Shown: positions 34,542-44,795, counted from the stretch's first letter. The stretch is 64,000 nt of DNA from Laedolimicola sp934402125 (GCF_052065835.1 NZ_JBQHTG010000003.1:186001-250000), one strand, 5' to 3'. The notes: generated from the sequence alone by a model not told the origin. Made by a program: numbers and translations.

Positions 34542-35234
34542 ATGAAACATGGAAAGAAGTATGTTGAGGCTTCTAAGCTCTACGACAAACAGACTCAGTA
34601 TGATAGAGATGAGGCAGTAGCTATCGTAAAGAAGCTTGCTACCGCAAAATTTGATGAGACCATCGAGGCTCACATCCGTACAGGTTGTGACGGACGTCAT
34701 GCAGATCAGCAGATCCGTGGCGCTGTTGTACTTCCGCACGGAACCGGTAAGACTGCACGTGTGCTGGTATTTGCAAAGAACGCAAAGGCAGATGAGGCAC
34801 TGGCAGCAGGCGCAGATTTCGTTGGAGCAGAGGAACTGATTCCGAAGATCCAGAACGAAGGATGGCTTGATTTCGACGTAGTTGTAGCTACACCGGACAT
34901 GATGGGCGTTGTAGGACGTCTGGGACGTGTACTTGGACCGAAGGGTCTGATGCCGAACCCGAAGGCCGGAACTGTAACTATGGACGTTACCAAGGCAATC
35001 CAGGAAATCAAAGCTGGTAAGATTGAGTATCGACTGGACAAAACTAACATTATCCACGTGCCGATTGGAAAGGCTTCCTTCACAGAGGAGCAGTTAGCGG
35101 ACAACTTCCAGACGCTGATTGATGCAATCAATAAGGTTAAGCCGGCAGCTGTAAAGGGCCAGTACCTGAAGAGTGTAACCATCGCTCCGACCATGGGACC
35201 GGGCGTAAGACTGAACACAGCAAAGCTTGGTTAA
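34542..35234 (+). CDS. rplA: 50S ribosomal protein L1
   Basis: 230 residues, standard L1 length. Begins MKHGKKYVEASKLYD; the two-domain L1 signature includes GTVTMDVTKAIQEIKAG and the hinge MGVVGRLGRVLGPKGLMPNP. It forms the L1 stalk at the E site and acts as translational repressor of its own operon. ATG 34542 follows AGGAGG; the open frame from 34491 covers the leader element and is not coding. Confidence 0.97.
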   Translation: MKHGKKYVEASKLYDKQTQYDRDEAVAIVKKLATAKFDETIEAHIRTGCDGRHADQQIRGAVVLPHGTGKTARVLVFAKNAKADEALAAGADFVGAEELIPKIQNEGWLDFDVVVATPDMMGVVGRLGRVLGPKGLMPNPKAGTVTMDVTKAIQEIKAGKIEYRLDKTNIIHVPIGKASFTEEQLADNFQTLIDAINKVKPAAVKGQYLKSVTIAPTMGPGVRLNTAKLG

Positions 35235-35247
35235 TCAAAAATATTGG

Positions 35248-35276
35248 TTGACATTCATAAAAAGATGTGCTATGCT
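35248..35276 (+). promoter_or_regulatory. Promoter of rplJ-rplL
   Basis: TTGACA (35248-35253), a 17-base spacer and TATGCT (35271-35276), a near-consensus match. Confidence 0.88.
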
Positions 35277-35282
35277 TTCATA

Positions 35283-35410
35283 GCATGTAACACGACCCGA
35301 AGACAGCAGGTGCCGCAAGGCATAAGTTGAACACGCCTGCCGAGGACGATATACATTCACTTTGAATGATTTTTCGAAACCTCTCTGTCTTCCCGGCAGA
35401 GAGGTTTTTT
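35283..35410 (+). promoter_or_regulatory. L10 leader with attenuator
   Basis: The leader between the promoter and rplJ. It holds a conserved fold around GCAGGTGCCGCAAGGC and GCCTGCCGAGGAC (35306-35355), the site where L10(L12)4 binds in Firmicutes. A terminator follows: AAACCTCTCTG (35377-35387) pairs with CAGAGAGGTTT (35397-35407) with a T tail. Excess L10-L12 would favour the terminator and stop the transcript. Confidence 0.88.
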
Positions 35411-35489
35411 GTATCAGGAATTCGACAAAATCGATTCCTTCGTATATCGGGTTGGTGAACACATAGACTAATAAGGAGGTACACCACTC

Positions 35490-35981
35490 ATGGCAAAAGT
35501 CGAGCTGAAGAAACCGGTTGTAGAAGAGATTTCCGCAAATATCGACGGTGCTCAGTCCGTTGTTCTTGTTCAGTACTGCGGTTTAACTGTAGATCAGGAT
35601 ACAAGACTTCGTAAAGAGCTCAGAGAAAACGGAGTTATCTACAAGGTTTACAAGAATACGATGATGAACTTTGCATTCAAGGGAACAGCATGTGAGAGCC
35701 TGGCTCCGCAGCTGGAGGGACCGAACGCAATTGCAATCTCCAAAACAGATGCAACTGCTCCGGCACGTATCCTTGCGAAGTTCGGTAAAGAGGCTCAGGC
35801 CCTTCAGATTAAGGGCGGTATCGTAGAGGGAACATACTACGACGCAGCTGGTATGGCTGAGATCGCAAAGGTTCCGTCAAGAGAAGAGCTTCTTGGCAAG
35901 CTGCTTGGCAGCATTCAGTCTCCGATCACAAACCTTGCCCGCGTTCTGAACCAGATCGCAGAGTCCAAGGCAGAGGCGTAG
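35490..35981 (+). CDS. rplJ: 50S ribosomal protein L10
   Basis: 163 residues. Typical L10 N-terminus (VVEEISANIDGAQSVVLVQY) that binds 23S rRNA, and a C-terminal helix (LLGSIQSPITNLARVLNQIAE) that carries L12 dimers. An AAGGAGG lies before the ATG. Confidence 0.97.
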   Translation: MAKVELKKPVVEEISANIDGAQSVVLVQYCGLTVDQDTRLRKELRENGVIYKVYKNTMMNFAFKGTACESLAPQLEGPNAIAISKTDATAPARILAKFGKEAQALQIKGGIVEGTYYDAAGMAEIAKVPSREELLGKLLGSIQSPITNLARVLNQIAESKAEA

Positions 35982-36074
35982 GCTACAGGTACTTAAGGAG
36001 TGCGTAGCACGAATTTCGTACAAGAATTTCAAAAATAACGAAATATTAAAATCAAAAATCAGGAGGAAAATAAA

Positions 36075-36449
36075 ATGGCAAAGTTAACCACCGCTGAGTT
36101 TATTGAAGCGATCAAAGAGTTATCCGTATTAGAGCTGAACGAGCTGGTAAAGGCTTGTGAGGAAGAGTTTGGCGTATCTGCAGCAGCAGGCGTTGTAGTT
36201 GCAGCAGCAGGCGAGGGCGCAGCAGCAGCTGAGGAGAAGGATTCCTTCGACGTAGAGCTGACAAGCGCTGGCGATGCAAAGGTTAAGGTTATCAAGGTTG
36301 TTCGTGAGGTAACTGGTCTGGGTCTGAAGGAAGCTAAGGATCTGGTAGACGGTGCACCGAAGGTTCTGAAAGAGGGCGTTTCCAAGGCTGAGGCTGATGA
36401 GCTGAAGGCTAAGCTTGAGGAGCAGGGAGCAACTGTAACTCTGAAATAA
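36075..36449 (+). CDS. rplL: 50S ribosomal protein L7/L12
   Basis: 124 residues. N-terminal dimerisation domain (LTTAEFIEAIKELSVLELNE), Ala/Gly-rich flexible hinge (about 37-53), and the C-terminal factor-binding domain with VIKVVREVTGLGLKEAKDLV. Recruits translation GTPases. A strong terminator follows. Confidence 0.97.
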   Translation: MAKLTTAEFIEAIKELSVLELNELVKACEEEFGVSAAAGVVVAAAGEGAAAAEEKDSFDVELTSAGDAKVKVIKVVREVTGLGLKEAKDLVDGAPKVLKEGVSKAEADELKAKLEEQGATVTLK

Positions 36450-36466
36450 GTTTTACAGAGCTTAGA

Positions 36467-36500
36467 AAGCCGGGCGGAGTAATCTGCCCGGCTTGTTTTA
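36467..36500 (+). terminator. Intrinsic terminator after rplL
   Basis: AAGCCGGGC (36467-36475) pairs with GCCCGGCTT (36486-36494); tail GTTTTAAA. Confidence 0.85.
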
Positions 36501-36583
36501 AATCGGAATAAAAACATCTGCAAAAATCACGAATCTATCCAAATACAGTTCTGAAAAAAATCTCCATAAATCACAAAAAATAC

Positions 36584-36612
36584 TTGACTTAGACCTTGCT
36601 TTATGGTATCAT
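36584..36612 (+). promoter_or_regulatory. Promoter of rpoB-rpoC
   Basis: TTGACT (36584-36589), 17-base spacer, TATCAT (36607-36612). About 100 bases of leader precede the rpoB ATG. Together with the terminator after rplL it makes rpoBC a separate transcription unit. Confidence 0.8.
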
Positions 36613-36717
36613 GTACGGTGCACTATTGTGGTGAGCTAGGCTCTGAATTCATTAGGCGCTTTTGTGCAAAATGACGAAATGTGCAATACTTCCATATTAA
36701 ATAAGGGGTGAACGTCA

Positions 36718-39700
36718 ATGGAAAAGAACAGAATACGTCCGGTCACAACCGGTAAGAACTTCAGAATGAGCTATTCCAGACAGAAAGAAGTCCTGGAGAT
36801 GCCGAACCTCATAGAGGTCCAGAAGGATTCCTACGATTGGTTCCTTCGGGAAGGTCTTCGAGAAGTGTTCGATGACATCTCTCCCATCGCCGATTACAGC
36901 GGACGTCTGAGTCTGGATTTTGTGGACTTCACGCTCTGTACCGGTGAGGATGAGCTCAAATATACGATTGAACAATGCAAGGAAAGAGATGCGACTTACG
37001 CAGCTCCCCTGAAGGTAAAGGTACGTCTTTATAATAAAGAGACAGACGAAATCAATGAACATGAAATTTTCATGGGTGACCTGCCGCTGATGACGGAGAC
37101 AGGTACATTTGTGATCAACGGCGCAGAACGTGTTATCGTCAGCCAGCTTGTTCGTTCCCCTGGAATTTACTATGCGATTGATCATGATAAATTAGGAAAG
37201 GGCCTCTATTCCTGTACGGTTATTCCGAACCGTGGTGCATGGCTGGAGTATGAGACAGATTCCAACGATGTATTTTATGTACGTGTAGACCGTACCAGAA
37301 AGGTTCCCGTAACAGTTCTGATTCGTGCTCTGGGCTACGGAACCAACCCGGAGATCGTAGATCTGTTCGGTGAGGAGCCGAAGATCCTGGCAACTCTGGC
37401 AAAGGATACGGCAGAGAGCTATCAGGAAGGTCTTCTGGAGCTGTATAAGAAGATCCGTCCGGGCGAGCCGCTGGCAGTGGACAGCGCGGAGAGCCTGATC
37501 ATGAGTATGTTCTTCGATCCCAGAAGATACGATCTGGCAAAGGTTGGACGTTACAAATTCAATAAAAAGCTGATGCTGCGCAACCGGATTACCGGTCATG
37601 TGCTGGCAGAGGATGTGGTAGATACACAGACCGGAGAGATTCTGGCAGAGGCAGGCACCGAGGTAAGCCGCGAGCTGGCAGATGAGATCCAGAACGCAGC
37701 CGTACCGTTCGTTATGATTCAGACAGAGGAACGCGATGTCCGCGTAATCTCCAGTATGATGGTAGATCTGCGCTACTACGTAGATGTAGATCCGGAGGAG
37801 CTGGGTATTACAGAATTAGTATATTATCCGGCGCTGAAAAAGATACTGGAAGAAAATGAAAGCATCGAGGATATCAAGGAAGCGATTAAGCGCGAGATCC
37901 ACGAGCTGATTCCGAAGCATATTACCAAGGAAGATATCATTGCTTCCATCAACTATAACCTGCATCTGGAGTATGGTATCGGTAACGAGGACGATATCGA
38001 CCATCTGGGTAACCGTCGTATCCGTGCGGTAGGCGAGCTGCTTCAGAACCAGTACCGTATCGGTCTTTCCAGAATGGAGCGTACCGTACGTGAGCGTATG
38101 ACTACCCAGGATCAGGACAACATTACACCGCAGTCCCTGATTAATATCAAGCCGGTAACTGCTGCAGTGAAGGAGTTCTTCGGATCCTCCCAGCTGTCAC
38201 AGTTCATGGACCAGAACAACCCGCTGGGCGAGCTGACACATAAGCGTCGTCTGTCCGCACTGGGACCGGGCGGTCTGTCCAGAGACCGTGCAGGATTCGA
38301 GGTTCGAGACGTACATTACTCCCATTACGGAAGAATGTGCCCCATCGAGACCCCTGAGGGACCGAACATCGGTCTGATCAACTCTCTTGCGTCCTACGCA
38401 AGAATCAATGAGTACGGCTTTATTGAGACTCCGTACCGTAAGATTGACAAGGAAGATCCGAAGAATCCGCGTGTCACAGAAGAGGTAGTCTATATGACCG
38501 CTGATGAAGAGGATAATTATCATGTGGCGCAGGCGAATGAGCCGCTGGACGAAGAGGGACATTTCATTCATAAGAATGTATCCGGTCGTTACCGCGAGGA
38601 GACCCAGGAGTACGAGCGCTCCATGTTCGATTACATGGACGTATCTCCGCGAATGGTATTCTCTGTAGCGACAGCGCTGATTCCGTTCCTGCAGAACGAT
38701 GACGCGAACCGTGCGCTGATGGGATCCAACATGCAGCGTCAGGCCGTGCCGCTTCTGACCACAGAGGCTCCGGTAGTCGGAACAGGAATCGAAGTTAAGA
38801 CTGCGGTAGACTCCGGCGTATGCGTAGTTGCAAAGCATGACGGTGTGGTAGAGCGTTCCGTATCCAATGAGATTACCATCAAGTGTGAGGACGGAACCAA
38901 GGACGTATATCGTCTGACCAAATTCTCACGAAGCAACCAGAGCAACTGCTACAACCAGAGACCGGTTGTATTTAAGGGCGATAAGGTAAAGAAGGGCGAC
39001 GTAATCGCAGACGGTCCTTCCACCTCTGGCGGAGAGCTTGCGCTTGGTAAGAACCCGCTGATCGGCTTTATGACCTGGGAAGGCTATAACTACGAGGACG
39101 CGGTACTCTTAAGTGAGCGTCTGGTAGAGGATGATGTATACACCTCAATTCACATTGAGGAATATGAGGCAGAATCCCGTGATACCAAGCTGGGACCGGA
39201 AGAGATCACAAGAGACGTTCCGGGCGTAGGCGATGACGCGCTGAAGGATCTGGACGAGCGTGGAATTATCCGTATCGGTGCAGAGGTCCGCGCAGGCGAT
39301 ATTCTGGTAGGTAAGGTTACTCCGAAGGGAGAGACAGAGCTTACCGCAGAGGAGAGACTGCTGCGCGCCATCTTTGGTGAGAAGGCCCGCGAGGTCCGTG
39401 ATACCTCCCTGAAGGTACCGCACGGTGAGTATGGTATTGTCGTAGACGCCAAAGTATTTACCAGAGAGAACGGCGACGAGCTGTCTCCGGGCGTAAATCA
39501 GGCAGTCCGTATCTATATTGCCCAGAAGCGTAAGATTTCCGTAGGAGATAAAATGGCAGGCCGTCACGGAAACAAGGGTGTCGTTTCCCGTGTACTTCCG
39601 GTAGAGGATATGCCGTTCCTGCCCAACGGACGTCCGCTGGATATCGTACTGAACCCCTTGGGCGTGCCGTCCCGTATGAATATCGGACAGGTGCTGGAGA

Positions 39701-40644
39701 TTCATCTGAGCCTGGCTGCGAAGGCCCTGGGCTTCAACGTTTCCACACCGGTATTCTCCGGCGCGAACGAGAGCGATATCATGGATACGCTGGATCTGGC
39801 AAACGATTATGTAAATCTTCCGTTCGATGATGCGGAGTGCGCGGAGTGGAAGGAAAAAGGCGAGGAAACCACAGCAGACGGTAAGCCCTGGGCTGGCGAG
39901 ACCTTCCTCGGAAAGCACGGCGAGGAACTGCATCCGGAGGTTGTACAGTATCTGGATGAGAACCGTGAACACAGAAAGCTCTGGAAGGGCGTTCCGATTT
40001 CCAGAGACGGAAAGGTGCGGCTGCGTGACGGACGTACAGGCGACTACTTTGACGGCGCTGTAACCATCGGTCACATGCATTACCTGAAGCTGCATCACCT
40101 GGTAGACGATAAGATTCATGCCCGTTCCACAGGACCGTACTCCCTGGTTACTCAGCAGCCGCTGGGTGGTAAGGCACAGTTCGGTGGACAGCGTTTCGGA
40201 GAGATGGAGGTGTGGGCTCTGGAGGCCTACGGCGCATCTTATACCCTGCAGGAGATTCTGACCATGAAGTCCGACGACGTAATCGGTCGTGTAAAGACTT
40301 ACGAGGCCATTATCAAGGGTGATAATATTCCGAAGCCGGGTATTCCCGAGTCCTTCAAGGTACTTCTGAAAGAGCTTCAGTCCCTGGGTCTGGATGTGAG
40401 AGTACTGAGAGAGGATAATACAGAGGTCGAGATCATGGAGACCAGCGAGTACAGCGACAGCACCGACCTGCGCTCTATCATTGAGGGAGACCGCCGCTAT
40501 AAGGACGATGAGGATTCCTATGGCGATTACGGTTTCAGCAAGCAGGAGTTTGACGATGGAGGAGAACTGGTTGACGTAGAAGAGAATCCGGACGATGCTG
40601 ACGAGGATTTCTCTGATTTCGACGGAGATTTTGAAGAAGAATAA
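36718..40644 (+). CDS. rpoB: DNA-directed RNA polymerase subunit beta
   Basis: 1308 residues. The rifampicin pocket reads SQLSQFMDQNNPLGELTHKR followed by RRLSALGPGGL, with the wild-type Asp, His and Ser at the main resistance positions. Other core motifs: GRMCPIETPEGPNIGLI, GDKMAGRHGNKGV and LGGKAQFGGQRFGEMEVWAL. The C-terminus has a long acidic tail (about residues 1265-1308) seen in clostridial relatives. rpoC follows after 17 bases. Confidence 0.98.
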   Translation: MEKNRIRPVTTGKNFRMSYSRQKEVLEMPNLIEVQKDSYDWFLREGLREVFDDISPIADYSGRLSLDFVDFTLCTGEDELKYTIEQCKERDATYAAPLKVKVRLYNKETDEINEHEIFMGDLPLMTETGTFVINGAERVIVSQLVRSPGIYYAIDHDKLGKGLYSCTVIPNRGAWLEYETDSNDVFYVRVDRTRKVPVTVLIRALGYGTNPEIVDLFGEEPKILATLAKDTAESYQEGLLELYKKIRPGEPLAVDSAESLIMSMFFDPRRYDLAKVGRYKFNKKLMLRNRITGHVLAEDVVDTQTGEILAEAGTEVSRELADEIQNAAVPFVMIQTEERDVRVISSMMVDLRYYVDVDPEELGITELVYYPALKKILEENESIEDIKEAIKREIHELIPKHITKEDIIASINYNLHLEYGIGNEDDIDHLGNRRIRAVGELLQNQYRIGLSRMERTVRERMTTQDQDNITPQSLINIKPVTAAVKEFFGSSQLSQFMDQNNPLGELTHKRRLSALGPGGLSRDRAGFEVRDVHYSHYGRMCPIETPEGPNIGLINSLASYARINEYGFIETPYRKIDKEDPKNPRVTEEVVYMTADEEDNYHVAQANEPLDEEGHFIHKNVSGRYREETQEYERSMFDYMDVSPRMVFSVATALIPFLQNDDANRALMGSNMQRQAVPLLTTEAPVVGTGIEVKTAVDSGVCVVAKHDGVVERSVSNEITIKCEDGTKDVYRLTKFSRSNQSNCYNQRPVVFKGDKVKKGDVIADGPSTSGGELALGKNPLIGFMTWEGYNYEDAVLLSERLVEDDVYTSIHIEEYEAESRDTKLGPEEITRDVPGVGDDALKDLDERGIIRIGAEVRAGDILVGKVTPKGETELTAEERLLRAIFGEKAREVRDTSLKVPHGEYGIVVDAKVFTRENGDELSPGVNQAVRIYIAQKRKISVGDKMAGRHGNKGVVSRVLPVEDMPFLPNGRPLDIVLNPLGVPSRMNIGQVLEIHLSLAAKALGFNVSTPVFSGANESDIMDTLDLANDYVNLPFDDAECAEWKEKGEETTADGKPWAGETFLGKHGEELHPEVVQYLDENREHRKLWKGVPISRDGKVRLRDGRTGDYFDGAVTIGHMHYLKLHHLVDDKIHARSTGPYSLVTQQPLGGKAQFGGQRFGEMEVWALEAYGASYTLQEILTMKSDDVIGRVKTYEAIIKGDNIPKPGIPESFKVLLKELQSLGLDVRVLREDNTEVEIMETSEYSDSTDLRSIIEGDRRYKDDEDSYGDYGFSKQEFDDGGELVDVEENPDDADEDFSDFDGDFEEE

Positions 40645-40661
40645 GGAAGGGAGTGCCATTC

Positions 40662-43600
40662 ATGCCAGAAACAACGAATCAGGCTGTATATCAGCCGATG
40701 ACCTTTGACGCGATTCGGATTGGACTTGCGTCCCCGGAGAAGATCCGGGAGTGGTCCAGAGGCGAGGTTAAAAAGCCGGAGACCATCAATTACAGAACTC
40801 TGAAACCGGAAAAAGACGGCTTATTCTGTGAAAGAATCTTCGGACCCAGCAAGGACTGGGAGTGCCACTGCGGAAAGTACAAGAAGATTCGCTATAAGGG
40901 CGTAATCTGCGACCGTTGTGGAGTAGAGGTTACAAAATCCAATGTCCGCCGTGAGCGTATGGGCCATATCGAGCTGGCCGCTCCGGTGTCCCATATCTGG
41001 TACTTCAAGGGCATTCCCAGCCGTATGGGACTGATCCTTGACCTGTCTCCCCGTACACTGGAGAAGGTACTGTACTTTGCTTCCTACATCGTACTGGATG
41101 CAGGCGACACAGAGCTGCAGTACAAGCAGGTGCTGTCTGAGAAAGAGTATCAGGATATGCGCGAGAAGTATGGCAGCCGCTTCCGTGTAGGGATGGGTGC
41201 AGAGTCCGTAAAGGAACTGCTGCAGGCCATCGATCTGGAAAAGGAGTCCGCAGAACTGAAGGCAGGCCTGAAGGAGGCCAGCGGACAGAAGCGTGCCCGT
41301 ATCATCAAGCGTCTGGAGGTCGTAGAGGCCTTCCGCGAGTCCGGAAATAAGCCGGAGTGGATGATCCTGGATGCGGTTCCGGTTATCCCGCCCGATCTGC
41401 GTCCCATGGTACAGCTGGACGGAGGACGTTTCGCAACCTCCGACCTGAACGATCTGTATCGTAGAATTATCAACAGAAATAACCGTCTCGCCCGTCTTCT
41501 GGAGCTGGGCGCGCCGGATATCATTGTCCGCAACGAGAAGCGTATGCTGCAGGAGGCGGTAGACGCCCTGATCGACAACGGACGCCGTGGCCGTCCTGTT
41601 ACCGGCCCGGGCAACAGAGCGCTGAAGTCCCTGTCTGACATGCTGAAGGGTAAATCCGGACGTTTCCGTCAGAACCTTCTGGGTAAGCGTGTTGACTATT
41701 CCGGACGTTCCGTTATCGTCGTTGGTCCGGAGCTGAAGATTTATCAGTGCGGTCTCCCGAAGGAGATGGCGATCGAGCTGTTCAAGCCCTTCGTTATGAA
41801 GGAGCTGGTACAGAACGGTACCGCGCACAACATCAAGAGCGCAAAGAAAATGGTAGAGCGTCAGGTACAGCCGGAGGTATGGGATGTACTGGAAGACGTC
41901 ATCAAAGAGCATCCGGTTATGCTGAACCGTGCTCCTACTCTGCATCGTCTTGGTATCCAGGCCTTCGAGCCGATTCTGGTAGAGGGTAAGGCTATCAAGC
42001 TGCATCCGCTGGTTTGTACCGCATTTAACGCGGACTTCGACGGAGACCAGATGGCAGTGCATCTTCCCCTGTCCGTAGAGGCACAGGCGGAGTGCCGTTT
42101 CCTTCTGCTCTCTCCGAACAACCTGCTGAAGCCGTCTGACGGAGGCCCCGTGGCCGTACCGTCTCAGGATATGGTCCTGGGTATCTATTACCTGACACAG
42201 GAGCGTCCGGGCATTCAGGGTGAAGGCAAGTTCTTTAAGAACCTGAACGAAGCAATTCTTGCGTATGAAAATAAAATTATCCGTCTGCAGTCCAGAATCA
42301 AGGTCCGCGTAACAAGAACCATGGCAGACGAAACAGAGATGTCGGCTATCGTAGAGTCTACCCTGGGCCGCTTCCTCTTCAATGAGATTCTGCCGCAGGA
42401 TCTGGGTTTTGTAGACCGTACGATTCCGGGCAATGAGCTGGTACTGGAAGTAGACTTCCACGTAGGCAAGAAGGGTCTGAAGCAGATTCTGGAGAAGGTT
42501 ATCAATACACACGGAGCCACCAGAACCGCAGAGGTGCTGGACGATATCAAGGCTATGGGATACAAGTATTCCACCCGTGCGGCTATGACCGTATCCATTT
42601 CCGACATGACCGTGCCGCCTGAGAAGCCGGAGCTGATTCAGAAGGCACAGGATACCGTAGATAAGATTACACGTAACTATAAGCGTGGTCTGATTACCGA
42701 GGAAGAGCGTTATAAGGAAGTTGTTGAGACCTGGAAGGACACGGACGCAATCCTGACAAAGGCACTGCTGGATGGTCTGGATCGTTACAACAACATCTAC
42801 ATGATGGCTGACTCCGGAGCCCGTGGTTCCGATAAGCAGATCAAGCAGCTTGCAGGTATGCGAGGACTGATGGCTGATACAACCGGTCACACCATCGAGC
42901 TTCCTATCAAGTCTAACTTCCGTGAGGGTCTGGACGTTCTGGAATACTTCATGTCAGCGCATGGAGCACGAAAGGGTATGTCCGATACCGCTCTGCGTAC
43001 CGCAGACTCCGGTTACCTGACCCGTCGAATGGTAGACGTATCCCAGGATCTGATTGTCCGCGAGGTGGACTGCTGCGAGGGCAAGGACGAGATTCCGGGT
43101 ATGGTAGTAAAAGCCTTCATGGACGGCAAGGAAGAGATCGAGAGCCTGCAGGATCGTATTACAGGACGTTTTGCGTGCGAGACGGTATACGACAAGGACG
43201 GCAATGTACTCGTTAAGGCAAATCATATGATTACGCCGAGACGTGCAGCCGCTATTATAAAAAATGGCGTAGATAAAGACGGCAACCCCATTGACAGCCT
43301 GAAGATCCGTACCATCCTGACCTGTAAATCACACATCGGTGTATGCGCGAAGTGCTACGGCGCGAACATGGCTACCGGTGAGGCTGTACAGGTAGGTGAG
43401 GCAGTCGGTATCATCGCGGCACAGTCTATCGGTGAGCCGGGTACCCAGCTGACCATGAGAACCTTCCACAGCGGCGGTGTCGCAGGTGGAGATATCACAC
43501 AGGGTCTTCCCCGTGTCGAGGAGCTTTTCGAGGCAAGAAAGCCGAAGGGACTTGCAATCATCACAGAGATCGCCGGAACCGTTACCATTCTGGATACCAA

Positions 43601-44339
43601 GAAGAAGCGCGAGATTCAGGTGACAGCCGCAGACGGCGAGTCCAAGGTATATCTGATTCCTTACGGTTCCCGTATCAAGGTTCAGGACGGACAGGTACTG
43701 GAGGCCGGCGACGAGCTGACCGAAGGTAGCGTGAACCCCCACGATATCCTGAAGATCAAGGGCGTACGCGCCGTACAGGATTACATGATCCGTGAGGTTC
43801 AGCGTGTATACCGTCTGCAGGGTGTAGAAATCGCCGACAAGCATATCGAGATGCTGGTACACCAGATGCTGAAGAAGATTCGCATCGAGGACAACGGAGA
43901 TTCCGAGTTCCTGCCGGGTACACTGGTAGATATTCTGGAGTATGAGGATGCCAATGAGCGTCTGATCGCAGAGGGCAAGCAGCCCGCAGAAGGAAAGCAG
44001 ATTATGCTTGGTATCACCAAGGCGTCTCTGGCTACAAATTCCTTCCTGTCTGCAGCGTCCTTCCAGGAGACCACCAAGGTTCTGACAGAGGCCGCTATCA
44101 AGGGTAAGGTTGACCCGCTGATCGGTCTGAAGGAGAACGTACTGATTGGTAAGCTGATTCCGGCCGGAACCGGTATGAAGCGTTATCAGAACGTAAAACT
44201 GGATACCGATGTGGACGAAGAGGCTGAGCTGGATTTCGATGAAGACATCGATCTGGACGAAACTCTGGATCTGACAGAGGCAGAGGACGAAGCGGAAGCT
44301 TTGGAAGCTGAGGAAGCAGAAGATCTGACCGAAGAATAA
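40662..44339 (+). CDS. rpoC: DNA-directed RNA polymerase subunit beta'
   Basis: 1225 residues. N-terminal zinc finger (CHCGKYKKIRYKGVICDRC), the catalytic Mg motif NADFDGDQMAVH, bridge helix/trigger-loop region with ADSGARGSDKQIKQL, and a second zinc site (CKSHIGVCAKCYG). The tail is strongly acidic. I chose ATG 40662 rather than GTG 40653, since AAGGAAGGG ends only one base before the GTG but is well spaced from the ATG. A terminator follows; no rpsL-type gene comes after it, because accessory DNA begins here. Confidence 0.98.
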   Translation: MPETTNQAVYQPMTFDAIRIGLASPEKIREWSRGEVKKPETINYRTLKPEKDGLFCERIFGPSKDWECHCGKYKKIRYKGVICDRCGVEVTKSNVRRERMGHIELAAPVSHIWYFKGIPSRMGLILDLSPRTLEKVLYFASYIVLDAGDTELQYKQVLSEKEYQDMREKYGSRFRVGMGAESVKELLQAIDLEKESAELKAGLKEASGQKRARIIKRLEVVEAFRESGNKPEWMILDAVPVIPPDLRPMVQLDGGRFATSDLNDLYRRIINRNNRLARLLELGAPDIIVRNEKRMLQEAVDALIDNGRRGRPVTGPGNRALKSLSDMLKGKSGRFRQNLLGKRVDYSGRSVIVVGPELKIYQCGLPKEMAIELFKPFVMKELVQNGTAHNIKSAKKMVERQVQPEVWDVLEDVIKEHPVMLNRAPTLHRLGIQAFEPILVEGKAIKLHPLVCTAFNADFDGDQMAVHLPLSVEAQAECRFLLLSPNNLLKPSDGGPVAVPSQDMVLGIYYLTQERPGIQGEGKFFKNLNEAILAYENKIIRLQSRIKVRVTRTMADETEMSAIVESTLGRFLFNEILPQDLGFVDRTIPGNELVLEVDFHVGKKGLKQILEKVINTHGATRTAEVLDDIKAMGYKYSTRAAMTVSISDMTVPPEKPELIQKAQDTVDKITRNYKRGLITEEERYKEVVETWKDTDAILTKALLDGLDRYNNIYMMADSGARGSDKQIKQLAGMRGLMADTTGHTIELPIKSNFREGLDVLEYFMSAHGARKGMSDTALRTADSGYLTRRMVDVSQDLIVREVDCCEGKDEIPGMVVKAFMDGKEEIESLQDRITGRFACETVYDKDGNVLVKANHMITPRRAAAIIKNGVDKDGNPIDSLKIRTILTCKSHIGVCAKCYGANMATGEAVQVGEAVGIIAAQSIGEPGTQLTMRTFHSGGVAGGDITQGLPRVEELFEARKPKGLAIITEIAGTVTILDTKKKREIQVTAADGESKVYLIPYGSRIKVQDGQVLEAGDELTEGSVNPHDILKIKGVRAVQDYMIREVQRVYRLQGVEIADKHIEMLVHQMLKKIRIEDNGDSEFLPGTLVDILEYEDANERLIAEGKQPAEGKQIMLGITKASLATNSFLSAASFQETTKVLTEAAIKGKVDPLIGLKENVLIGKLIPAGTGMKRYQNVKLDTDVDEEAELDFDEDIDLDETLDLTEAEDEAEALEAEEAEDLTEE

Positions 44340-44346
44340 GAAAGAA

Positions 44347-44390
44347 GAAATAGGACCATTCGTTTATGCGAAAGGTCCTATTTCTTGTTG
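44347..44390 (+). terminator. Intrinsic terminator after rpoC
   Basis: GAAATAGGACC (44347-44357) pairs with GGTCCTATTTC (44374-44384), with CG/CG pairing inside the loop; tail TTGTTG. It is the last element of the conserved core block. Confidence 0.8.
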
Positions 44391-44407
44391 TATCAGCAAT
44401 AAAATAA

Positions 44408-44739
44408 ACCACCTGCTATGTGGCCATGCACTGGCAACATCGCTTCAATCATATGGTTGGTAGGTACAACGACATCTACAGAGTGCAGATGTCAAACATC
44501 ACGCCTCATGTGTGCAGGCATACCTACTGTAGCAACCAAGCTAAAGCCGGTATGAATCCTAACTTCAGTATCTTATGGGACATTCTGATATAAGCGTCAC
44601 GATGAATGTGTATACGCATATCAGCTTTGACGATGCCGAGGAAGAGCTGCGAAAGCTTGAGAAGTTCAGAAAGGCACAGGCAGAGATAGAAAAGAAAAAT
44701 GAGAAACCGATGTCACAGAAGATGTTTAAGGTTGTGTAA
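44408..44739 (+). pseudogene. C-terminal remnant of a tyrosine integrase, frameshifted
   Basis: Translation shows HWQHRFNHMVGRYNDIYRVQ, then ITPHVCRHTYCSN (the integrase HxxR box), then MNPN. After a small deletion near 44556 the frame shifts to QYLMGHSDISVTMNVYTHIS, which carries the second catalytic His and the Tyr nucleophile, and ends at TAA 44737-44739. No start codon or N-terminal domains are left. This is the end of a Tn916/phage-type integrase and marks old insertion of an element right behind rpoC. It cannot make an active enzyme. Confidence 0.88.
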
Positions 44740-44795
44740 TACAGAAGAGTGGTAGCGCTCCGGCTTTTGATGGCTGGGGCGTTATTTATATAAAA

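Noticed and set aside
38185..38280. Possible rifampicin-resistance changes in rpoB
   Set aside because: The pocket residues are wild type at the main positions, so nothing unusual is visible.
37192..43862. Many long open frames antisense to rpoB and rpoC (up to 689 codons)
   Set aside because: They are shadows of the strongly codon-biased coding strand, have no ribosome binding sites and no recognisable domains.
44750..44790. GC-rich stem GCGCTCC/GGGGCGT after the integrase relic as a terminator
   Set aside because: Pairing is imperfect and the tail is short; too weak to list as a feature.
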